A DNA stretch of 64,000 nt, taken from assembly GCA_021399435.1 (NCBI GenBank), contig JAJTUP010000082.1, forward strand, positions 1 through 64,000. The letters are read 5' to 3'. Position 1 is the first letter of the stretch. Each line of letters begins with the position of its first letter. This document shows, one piece after another, positions 25,961 to 35,922 of the stretch. Origin of the DNA: Diaporthe sp. PMI_573 (taxonomy: Eukaryota > Ascomycota > Sordariomycetes > Diaporthales > Diaporthaceae). The position numbers and the translations under genes are program-made. A model generated the notes under the pieces. It was not told the origin of the DNA. It worked only from the letters and a program-made list of their open reading frames with translations, and made no database searches.

Positions 25961-28106
25961 TTTATGTCACAAGGTTCTTGCCAATGCCATGAAAGGCACT
26001 CAAGACGTGTTTGGGTGGGAAAATCTTAGGGGTGGTATGACGAGCTAGTTTTCAGCGACCGTGTGGCGGCCATCAGGGGCAGGAGGATGACTTGTTTATC
26101 GGGAGCTTCTCAGGCACACACCCACTAGTGTTTGGGGGCTGTACCTGATCACACAGTCAGGAATGAGGCGTAGCATAGGGGAGACCCCGCAGGCATGGTT
26201 CTTTTGTGAGCCATATGCCGTCTACGGTGTGAGTACCTCCTCAACCTGGTAAGCACGGAGCATTCTTAAAATACAAGAGGGAGGTCGTAAACATTGTAAT
26301 CCTTTAGTGAAGGCCGTCAAGTCCCCATCCATAGTTTTCAATCATATCGATGACTTCAGCATCTTTGTGGTTTCTCACGAATCGACTCGGGGTGAAAGTC
26401 TTTGCCCTTGATAGTGACCGTGGCAAACACTGTTTCGATACCAAAGCCCATCGATCGAGGCAACCATGGCGAACTTCTGTACATCTCTTTCCCAGATTAT
26501 TCGGGCCTTACCGTCACGCAGGTACCGTTGTGAGTGTATACAGATGTATCTAGATGCAGGGATGAGAGTATAGCTCAGGCCTCTACCACTTGAGACCAGT
26601 CTTAATGTCAAACCCATAGGTATAAGTACAGGTGTACAGCTAGTACCTGTATATAAGATACATAGGCTTCAAGTCTACTATATACCCAGGTACTTACTCT
26701 TTATCCCAAATTTCTAAAGCTGGAATTCAGGACTCATAGCCCCGATTTCGATGAGTAACATATTATTAAGATCTACGCTATTTGAATCTAGAACTCCTCA
26801 ACAGCATGCATCACCCGAGCTTACACGCTTCTGAGCTTCGCAAAGACTTCGTCGCGGAGCCGTGTTTGTCGGTCATCCACGATCTTACAGATACTCTGGA
26901 TAAAGCAGAGTGGGTCCCGGAAATCGGTTAATGCCATTCCTGACCCCGGCTCAGGGCTTGAACTTGGGCGCCGTCGCTTCACGGAGGGTTGATGGGATGG
27001 TCCTGCCGGAGTGTCGAGGGGCGTTGCGGCGGCTTCGATAGCACACCCTCAACTAACTAATCAAACTCATTTAATACTCCCCATTACGACACCTATCACC
27101 ATCTAGACCTAGAGGTTGGTAAATGAGAGAAGATAATGGCCAAGCTACTACAGAGAGTACCTAGTTCACAACAGGACCTCAATACCAAGTATACCCGCGC
27201 CAATAAGCTAGCAGCACAATTAATAAACTTGATTTTCCAGGCAAAATAACATAAGGAGGACACAAGTAAGGGCCAGGCGCAGCCTATATCTACCACACCA
27301 ATAACAATAGCATCAAGTCCTAGGTTAACATTAACAGCCTCTACCACATCATCAGCCATATCAGACAAAATACAAGCCTATATCAAGAGGATGCTTCAGG
27401 ACCTGCACACAGAATTCGCAATCGAGTACGCCACGTCTAACAATATATATTTCTATGCCAATATATAGAAGAGCACCAGATGTTTAATGCTATCCATGAG
27501 GCTATTGATAAGGCCGTAAATAAGGTGTGCACGTGGGTACTACAAGCGTAGGAATAAGAGGGTATAGTTGGGTAATCGAATCCTATTCTAAACCTATATT
27601 AAGTAATACAAGCACCTAAATATATACAGAACAAAAGTTATTAAACCAGCTGAAGTATGCTGCAAGATTCCCAACACCAATGCATCTCATGCTTGGTCTC
27701 TTCTTAATTCAGTAATTGTGCCATAATGGAGAGCCTCCACGCCGTGATTTTCTGTCAACTTAGGGGACATGGCAACCCATCAGCTCATCTGCCTCGGAAA
27801 GGCGCTCTTCATTGGCAGATCCGTTCCTTATGTCAAGGCATGGTCGCTATCCTGGCCGGGCTGGGTGCAGCGGCGTCGCTGGCGGGTAACGGTTAGAGAT
27901 ATCAGGCAGCGACAGATCCAAAATATACGCGAAAGACACATCCTCATGACTATTCTTAGCCCCTATTCTTCTAACTTCGGTTTTAGGATGTGAGATGTCG
28001 AGATGGAGCTTCATTGTGCTGATATTGGGTAGGGGTTGGGCAGGGGTCCTTAAGCAGGAATTGCGCAAGACGAAGGCATGAGGGGTTTGAGGGCCGGTTC
28101 TCGGAC
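25961..28106. other. no gene recognised
   Basis: Mixed sequence with short frames on both strands. Around 27130-27480 a plus-strand frame resembles a degenerate retroelement gag (polar, helix-rich) but is too weak to call. Confidence 0.35.
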
Positions 28107-28322
28107 TCATAAATGAGTATGCATTGTATCGTGTGGCCAAATAGTTCTTGTGACGTGCCTCATCGACCAGACATCCCACACGCGGTCGACCCGCCCAAAG
28201 CCTCCGGCTCCGAGCTCCTCGACTTCGAGTAAGGTCCGAGTTAGAACAGGTGCCTGGCGACGCAGTGTGCTTGCGGGAAAGTTCGAAGCCCGCCAGGAGC
28301 TCATATGTGGTTGCAATGTCAT
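28107..28322 (-). pseudogene. protein kinase N-lobe remnant
   Basis: The minus-strand frame contains LLEVEELGAGGFGRVDRVWD, a good kinase glycine loop (GxGxxG) with the following Val. The match ends before the catalytic lysine and no C-lobe is found on this strand nearby. It is probably a truncated relic; it is a different sequence from the kinase pseudogene at 30640-32201. Confidence 0.45.
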
Positions 28323-28430
28323 TGCTCAAGAGGCGCGAGGTCTGGCTTCATCTCGTAGAGGAGCAGTCTTTATGTTCTTCCAACCTGGTATCCCTCGCAC
28401 CTGCCCGCAGTGAGAAGTGGAAGCATTACT

Positions 28431-28695
28431 GGCTGCACCCGACCCTGTCAGGATGGCCAGCATATACAAAGTATCCCCGCTGCGAATTGCGAACTTGCCG
28501 CGAAGGGGGTGGAGAGGTGTGTGACAGAAGGGCTCGGCCGTCCAGCCCGCGAGGCCCGTCTTCAGCTACACCCGACCCTGTCAGGATAACCGATACACGC
28601 GACCTCACGGGCCCTTCTTCTGTCTGCCGCCTGCGATGCAATAGACTGGGGGGCGTTACTGGCTGCACCCGACCCTGTCAGGATAACCAGCATAC
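28431..28695. repeat. three dispersed copies of a ~35 bp repeat
   Basis: The 19 bp core cacccgaccctgtcaggat occurs identically in the units starting at 28431, 28564 and 28661, each followed by a (a/g)ccag/gatac-like tail. Spacing is uneven (about 133 and 97 bp). Confidence 0.75.
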
Positions 28696-28849
28696 GCCCA
28701 CCCTCGCCCCTTGGCCTGTTTGTTGCCCGATGCCCAATCACCCATTGCCCGTTACCTTTTGCCTTATAAGGCCTGATCTGGAGAGCCGAGTGACCGCTGC
28801 CGGCTGCGCCCAGATAGGCTTGCAGAGCCAACTTCCTGCCCCCAGTGCC

Positions 28850-30060
28850 TAGACTGACGTTTTCCCGCACTTATGGCTGTCGCGTGGGTGGTGGTAGCTT
28901 TGGGTTTGGCCCTGGCCCTGGTCTTAGATTTGGTGATAGCCTTCTTGCTAATAGTAGTGTTGGCAGTATTGTTAGCCTTGGCCCTGGTGTTGGTAAGTTG
29001 CTGCCTCGACTTGTTGTTGGCTGCTATGGTAAGGGTGGCGTTAGTAGTAGCAGCTGCCTCGGGGGCCTCCTAGCAGCCTGCTTCTTCCTGTAGGCAGGTC
29101 TTGCCGCGGTGCCCGAGCTAGAACAGGTTAGTAACGTCGCCCGCAAGTTGACAGCGCCGTGCGCGAGTGATGCGGGTAGATAACGATGGTAGTAACGATG
29201 GTGACGACAACGACGCGATAGCAATAGCAGCAGGAGCAGCAGCAGCAGCCTTGGTGCGGCATAGGCTGCGCTCCCTAACAGCGGTGGCAATAGGCGATGC
29301 TATATAGAGAGCACCCTGTTCTATTCTGCGGCCTCGGCTACTACTCGGCCTAGTAGTGTTCCTGTTAGTTGTTCTTCTCCTTTTTGATGTTATTATAATA
29401 TAACTACTGTCATCCTCTGCATCCTCAGTAAGCTTCTGTCTCCTCTTGCAGCATAACATTATAGGCGGCTGCGCGCTAGTATTGGTCCTCCTTTTCTTGG
29501 CAGTATGTATCCTATCTGTATTCTGCTCCTCGTTAAGCATATCCTTGCCCTCCTTATAGCCTCTCTTTCTTTGCTGCTCTTAGTGGTAGGAACGGCCGCG
29601 GCGCAATAATATGCTCGGTGTTATTTGCCCCATCTTAGGGCTTGTGGGATCTGCTGTCCTGCTCTTCTTCTTCTTCTTAGAGGCAGCCAGTATTGTCTCC
29701 TTGGCATGCTTGTCGTAGTCTTGCCCTCTCTTTCTCTTGTAGCCCAACCTTAGGCTTAGTACCGATGGTGCTATTGTAGGGCTTCCTGTGCTTGTATGTA
29801 TCCTTGTCGATTCTGCCTCTTCCGCTGCTGCTGCTGCTGTCGCCATCTCCTCTTCCTGGGCGGCAAACTCTTCTGGGTTCCAGAAGCTTTCCCACGGCTT
29901 CTCCCCCTAGCGGTCTGGTCTATAACTACTAATCTCGCTCAGGGACTTATACTTAAAATCGGGGGGAAACTCGATATAAGGCTATTTTTTAGGTTTAGGC
30001 AAATCCTTAGGTCTCGGCCGCCCTTCCTCAATCTAGATCTCTTGTTTATAAAAGCAGACA
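28850..30060 (-). pseudogene. RIP-damaged low-complexity basic protein gene
   Basis: On the minus strand a sequence rich in Arg, Lys, Ala, Ser and Thr can be followed from about 30060 down to 28850. It includes LGGEAVGKLLEPRRVC, a polyserine/polyglutamine block, several nuclear-localisation-like KRK/KKKKK runs and an Ala-rich tail. Stops and frame changes interrupt it repeatedly. The upstream (right-hand) part is AT-rich with TAG/TAA at Gln positions. No domain recognised. Long open frames on the opposite strand at 28250-28852 and 28845-29093 are likely shadows. Confidence 0.35.
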
Positions 30061-30639
30061 GATTCTATCTCCTGTAAGATAGTGCCGTTGCTATCTAAAA
30101 ATATTCTTCCTAGTTTAATTTGCCGATAATACTCGTTAATAACCTGGCAATGGTTTATATTTCGAAAATTCTTCTACCTCTGGTTATAGTCTTTGCTTGA
30201 CTTATTTAGCCGCTAGGGCGAGTAGAGATATAACATAATACAAGAGCAGTATTATATTATATTAATATACTAGTAATAAAGGTTAATGCTGATAATGTTG
30301 TTATTATTAAAGACTTTAGTGTTAGATTATAGATTATAGAGTGCCTGGCTTACGAGATTACTAAGGAAAAAAAGCGGGAATTTCCTAGCTACCCCCTTTT
30401 GGTTACTACCTGGTAGACTAACTACTTGTATATATAATAGCAACCTATACATTTGTGTAGCTACGTCTTAATAAAGACGCGGGATTAATATGTCTCGACC
30501 TTAGTTAATTTTTGCAATACTGATGCTAGAGAATGCCTAGGCCTAGAATTACTTAGCGTCTCTTGTTAAGAAGCATGCGCTCGCTGTCTTTACTATTAAC
30601 AAGCCTTCCTAGTATTTGTATTAACCCTAACATTATAAA

Positions 30640-32201
30640 GCATAACTGCTGGTTTTTGCTATCTTAATACCAGCTTGTCTTTTTACTAGACAGAGACGGT
30701 ACTAACCTAGGTAGTCCCTAGATAGTCGGGAAGCTAGGCCTAAAGTCTATTATTAATCTGCCAATCTGCTCGACCCGATCGCGCTAGTTCTAAGGACGCG
30801 AAGTCTATAAGATCTTCATTTATCTACAATCTTATATCCTTATGCTACAAAATTTAAACAAGTATAATTCTATTATATACCTGCTAGCCGATAGGAATAT
30901 TGACGCCAAGCTGCAATATAGGGATACGTATATTATCTATATAAAGACTAATTATCTTTATATTAATCTGCTTGACTTTGTATTTAAGTTTTCTGTCAAG
31001 GAAGTTAGGGTATTTGCTGCTAGCCGCAAGACCTATATATAGCGGCACCTGTGTAAGGATGCCAGACCCGACTCGGCCTGTAAAGAGGATTAGTAGTAGT
31101 AGGGGCAAGGGCATAGCTGTGTTGACTCGCTGCCAATATACAAGTAGCTGTATGTAAGGGATGTTATTCTATATTATATAGTTAGAAAGGGCGCCTTTGG
31201 CCTTATTATAGTTGGTATAGACAGGTAGTCTAGCAATATGGTAGCATATAAGATTATTTACTGCCGCGACTATAATAAAAAAATAGTAACTAACGAGATC
31301 CTGATTATATTGCAAATCCCCTTAGGCACGGTTAGGCTGGTACCGCTATTATTATTATAGTATAAGTACGGCTAGTTGCCGGCATATTTCTAATTGGCTT
31401 ATAAGACGGTGTATATAATTATACTGTACGCGTTATTGGCGTTTAGTGTAACAGTATGGTACAAGGTAGCACCGGCTAGCACTATTCTACTAAGTGCTGG
31501 AGGGCTTACGAAACCTGCACGCAATGGGCATTATATACCAAGATATTAGTTCTCGGAACCTGCTGGTATTCTCACTAGTACCCCCGCGGGCAGCTATCTG
31601 TAATTATGGTAAGTCCAAGGTTGGTACCAGGGGCTACAAGGCGGCTCTAGGTCTACAGGGCTTTACGGCGCCAGAGGTAGGCGGGCTGGTAGGCTACACA
31701 AGCGCCATTAATGTCTTCAGCCTAGGTCTCTCGCTCCTGGCAACCTTTGGACCCTGGGCCCGGGGGAACAAGTCCCCATCCAACCCGGAAATCTACCAGC
31801 TGGTGCTCTAACACCTGGCGGGCCTAGAAGGCAGGATGCCCGACGGCCTGGGGGCTCTGCTGCGGCCCATGCTGGCGTGGGATCCCGCGGACCGGCCGTC
31901 GGCCGAAGATGCCCTGGCCCACCAGGTCTGGGAGCAGGTTGCTGTGACGGGCTCAAGGTTGCCCCTCTCTACATCCAGCAGCTCTGGAAGTGCCCCGGAT
32001 AGCAGCACGGCGGCGGCAAGGCGGCGGCGGTCAGGTGCCATGGCTCCGTCCGGCTCCAGAGGGATGAATAAGAGGATGCGGGAATTAGAGGCGCGGCTGC
32101 CGCCGAGGCCCCTGCATGGCTCGGGGTTGGGAAGGATAAAGGAGATCGGGATTACGAGGACGTCAGGCAGCGAGTCCCTGCTCTCACCACCGCCTGCATA
32201 A
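30640..32201 (+). pseudogene. RIP-inactivated protein kinase gene
   Basis: Reading TAG/TAA as Gln, one frame runs from about 30640. The kinase N-lobe shows VRKGAFGLIIVGIDR near 31190 and VAYKII. The C-lobe is the clearest part: QVLEGLRNLHAMGI, YQDISSRNLL (HRD position), ICNYGKSK (DFG position), FTAPEV (APE) and YTSAINVFSLGLSLL, then WDPADRPSAEDALAHQVWEQ (C-lobe end), and a Ser/Arg-rich tail. Stops include CAA-to-TAA at 31809. Upstream of the kinase about 180 residues precede the domain; a FHA-type module is possible but not shown. RIP damage is heavy to about 31700, while 31800-32201 is GC-rich and almost clean. Confidence 0.7.
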
Positions 32202-32479
32202 ATGTAGATATTGATTAAATAGAGTAGGAATGCAGAGGCAGAGGTTAAGCTAGCTTTTAGTTAAAAAAAATACATAAGATCGTGATGAGTTATTTTTAGG
32301 TTGCCCTGAGAGCAATAGCGTGGTTTTGGCACCTTGAATTGTAAAACCAGGCACCCGTTTTAGTACCTGCTTAACCATTGACCGGGGGCTTTAATGGTGT
32401 TCTCGCTCTACCTAGGCAGGTGGGGAGAAAAACCCTAATCACAACTAAAACGCCAAACCTTTAATACCTGTGTACTAAA

Positions 32480-33611
32480 CTACTTCAGAAAACGTATTAA
32501 AATACCTCCCTCTAACTTTTCGCGGATATCCTCCTGCGCAGCAGCGACAGCTTCATTAACAAAGGTCAGTTTACTTTTGCCCTTGTATTTGTATTTTCGA
32601 ATGCCCTTCCCATCGCCACAGAAGGGGAAAACCAGTAGGTGTAGGGAGCGAACAGGCATAGAGCTCCACAGCTTACGGAGCGCATTATGGATGCCTGGGT
32701 CCAGGTCCGGGTATAATAATAGATATTCGGGCGTTGGGTGTAGCTGAATGTTACTGTGTTGATCTATAAATAGACCCTCTATCTTGCTAGCCCCTATAAT
32801 GCTGGAAAGCAGCTCTCTTAATAAGTTATTGTGGAAAAGTATATTTAGCTGTTTGAGGGCAGAATTCCAGAGATATCTCTCCTTTTTTCGTTTGTCCTAG
32901 CTATCTGACGCTATATAGGAACTGAATTTTAACTTGCACCGCGTAAATGGTTTTCTGGCTTTTTGGAGCTCATATAGTGATATCTGGGTAAGAGTCTTAG
33001 GAGTGAGATAGATATATGCGTAGTTTACTGGGGAACCCTAATGCTCATTTAGCATAATGTGCTCCTCTCGCTTATTAAAAAAGATGGCTATGTAATCCTC
33101 TAGCTGTGGTGAGTAAATGTTGTGTGCTATATGATGATAGTAGAGGAGTTGCTATTGCTTGTTGAACTCCTTTAATACTTATGTAAGGGTCTAGGGCGAT
33201 CACTGCTTCTCTTTGCACTTTGTATTCCGTCACCTTATGTGCTGGAGCCTGTAAGCCTGGCAGTAATCCCAGATTTTATCAGGCTGGTAAATAGTAATGG
33301 TTCTGTATTTTATGGTTTAATTGAGAAAGTTGGATATGTAATATTCAATGACTGGTAAGGTATGAGTGATAGTATGAGGTATGGTAATATTACTATTATG
33401 TGGAGTCTGGTAAATACTGACTGTTAGGTAGTTTAAGTAGTAATTCCCCTCTTATATAAGGTTTGGCTACTTTCTTCCGGCTTTTTAGAGTTCTGGCTTG
33501 GGTGTCGTGATGTTTGGTGGGCATCTTGGTGTTTAAAGTTGACGGTAGGCAAGAAACATACAAGGTTACATACTTAATCACTGACGCATATCGAAATTCG
33601 TGCTGTACCAA
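32480..33611 (-). pseudogene. RIP-decayed minus-strand gene of unknown function
   Basis: With Gln restored at stops, a continuous minus-strand protein can be followed. It begins MPTKHHDTQARTLKSRKKVA (about 33520), continues through YIYLTPKTLTQISLYELQKA and YLWNSALKQLNILFHNNLLR, and ends LTFVNEAVAAAQEDIREKLE near 32500, for a total of about 340 residues. It converges on the kinase pseudogene. No domain recognised. The coherent frame and Gln-only stops show it was once a gene. Confidence 0.5.
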
Positions 33612-33903
33612 GGTTTAGAGGAGTAGCTTGGCAGCCTCTTTTAAGGTTGATTCCTACAGAGCTGTAGTTATGCCGGCAAATTAGGCCTCTATATATCTGT
33701 TAAGGAAGGAGTCTCGGCCCTGGTCGACAAACTGTCGCTGTTAGTAAAACCGCTAGAGGCAGCAAGAGCGAGAGGGTCGAGGGGAACTTATGTATTTGGT
33801 ACTGCAAAACTCAGAAAGACATGCTTTATGTCTAGGGCTGAGTCCCAGATAACGCAATTCTAATTTACGTCTAAGTATAAGCTATGTGCACACCTGCTAT
33901 CTC

Positions 33904-34790
33904 TTAGTTAAATCGATTTGTTATCTGATATATTAAATCTGCCCTAAAGCCGGGCGTCTCGTTGACTAACGCCGACCAGCCTTTTAGATTAGACATATCC
34001 TTTACTATACAAGCCGCAAACTGTGCTATAAGTAGCCGTAGCTGGTATTCTGGGACCGTATAATTGTATATATAGCGGACGAATCTTACAAACTTGGGCA
34101 TAAATGCTGACGCAGAGATAGTCTACTATAATAGTTTATAGACCAAGTAAGAGCGAGTAAGGTCTATAAGTAAAGAGATGGTATATTGATTGGCGAGAAT
34201 CTAGATTTCTACATAGCTAATAAATATATGCTCGAAGGACTCTCTTGGGGATCCCTGCTTGGTTTGCCAAATATTTTGCTAAATGTCTATATTACTGGCC
34301 TCTACAAGGTTACTCTACTTCTCTATAAACATAGAGACAAACTTTCGCTTCTTTGTGGAGAGACCGTTATTACCTTCGGCACCATACTTACACGCTGCAC
34401 TCAGCTTAAACCCGTTATACTTGCAAAATAAGGCATAAGTACGGTCTGCGGTTATTTTATAAGACGCCAGGGAATAGGGCAATTGGAATGTATCTTTAAT
34501 GTTGATTGGTTGTATAATCTTGCCTGGGTCTGGGAACGGGGACTGCCTCGGGCCAATACTGTCCTGTGGCTTCTCGACTACCTTTATCGCGATGTCAAGG
34601 GGAACCTCAGAACATCCAGCAGGATCGTCTTTCTCGGCCGGCGCGAAACCCATGTAGGTATCGGTATACGCGAATTGGGCGAAACGCAAGAAGACGCCCT
34701 CATCGATGTCCTCCCATGTCACGCAGCCTTCCAGGGACGCAAACATCAGGCCAAGCGTGAGATAGTCCATCGGAGTCACTTTTGTACATG
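33904..34790 (-). pseudogene. RIP-inactivated BTB/POZ-domain gene
   Basis: The minus-strand frame contains MDYLTLGLMFASLEG, TWEDIDEGVFLRFAQFAYT (the BTB core 'D-V/I-D-E-x-x-F ... F-x-Y-T'), and later HIFISYVEIQILANQYTISL. It ends FVRFVRYIYNYTVPEYQLRL, LIAQFAACIVKDM and a terminal RADLIYQITNRF before TAA at 33904. Three or more in-frame stops between 34310 and 34100 are at Gln positions. Fungal BTB proteins of this type have this bipartite shape. The start of the BTB domain (before about 34790) is not recognisable; LINE-derived sequence lies further upstream. Confidence 0.65.
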
Positions 34791-35029
34791 TCGGTGTGCA
34801 AGGACATGGTCCTAAAGCACATTGATCGTAGCCTCCAATGCGATTTGTTCAAACTGCTTGGACTAGCGGGAGGAGATGCGCTACGACATCGATTGCAGAC
34901 CTTGCTGTCGTTCGGGTTGCGCCGGTGGTAGTCTGAGCTGCTCTTTCTCGAGTCCTTTGGAGCGCAACTGGCCATCAGACATCCTCTGGCCAAATCTCTG
35001 ACGCCTTCACGCGCTACGTATAGGAATTC

Positions 35030-35510
35030 TGAAGCTTCGTCGGCACGCTCATCGCCCTATGGACTAATCTGGGATGGGCCAAACCCGTACCCTAAATCGA
35101 GGAAGCAACGGACAGCGCCATCAAGTATCATAGCTGCTACTTCGATCTTCTCGCGGTAGTGAAACCCCGCTGAAGTTTGTTGTCCTGCTCGGCCCCAAGG
35201 CAACAATATTGCAGCGAGACTTTTTTTTGAGTGTGCGGAAGGGCGAAGAGCTTGTAAGGCATTGCGGCTGGACTTTTTAGCAAAATATACGAGCTTGTAT
35301 TTGCTGGTGCAAACCTCGACCTATGCCGCAACGCCCATTCTTCGGCCTTTCGGTGAATCGATGTGAGGACCTCGCAAACATGCAGTGCCGGCTGATCGAT
35401 TGCTAGAATTAGCACATAATTAATGCGTGCAGCTGCCTTCGTTTCGCCTGCGGGAGGGCCTACGTTCTTGCTCTATTCTGTCTTGCAAGCTATAATGAGG
35501 TCGGCGTTGT
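35030..35510 (-). mobile_element. fragment of a LINE reverse transcriptase
   Basis: Minus-strand translation includes PAGETKAAARINYVLILAID, then LTSIHRKAEEWALRHRSRFA and PAKYKLVYF-like sequence. These correspond to the segment after the catalytic region in Tad-type non-LTR reverse transcriptases. It is short and frame-broken, with no poly-repeat tail visible. Confidence 0.5.
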
Positions 35511-35922
35511 GGAAGAGATATAGAATTGGCGAGATGGGCCAGCTTTGTTGGGGTTCTATCTGAATTACCATCGAGGGATCCTTTCGATGCCGGAACCAAA
35601 AGCTGGTGGTGCAGTTATTGAAAAGCCAGGAGATCCAGTTCATAGTCTCCTGAGTGACCCATCAGTTCTCTCAGATGGGGCAATTTCTAGAAAGTGTAAA
35701 GTGAATGGTTCTACATCACGGGACTAAGTACGGCCTATGCTTCCTATCTGCCCCCTTGTAATGGATAAGAAAGGTCACTAGGCTATTTTCACTAGGTCGC
35801 CAATGATAGCCAGGTTCCTCAGTCCCGATACATGCATGATATAGGTAATATAGACTGAAAGCAACAAGAAGACTAGTAAAGGGAGATGTGAGCTTCCCAT
35901 CGATTGAACCATCATCTAACGC
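35511..35922. other. 3' flank of the regulator gene, nothing recognised
   Basis: No supported gene. It separates the LINE fragment from the end of the Zn2Cys6 gene. Confidence 0.45.

Noticed and set aside
28250..28852. 200-codon plus-strand open frame
   Set aside because: Contains the dispersed 19 bp repeats in different frames and no domain; overlaps a kinase N-lobe relic on the other strand.
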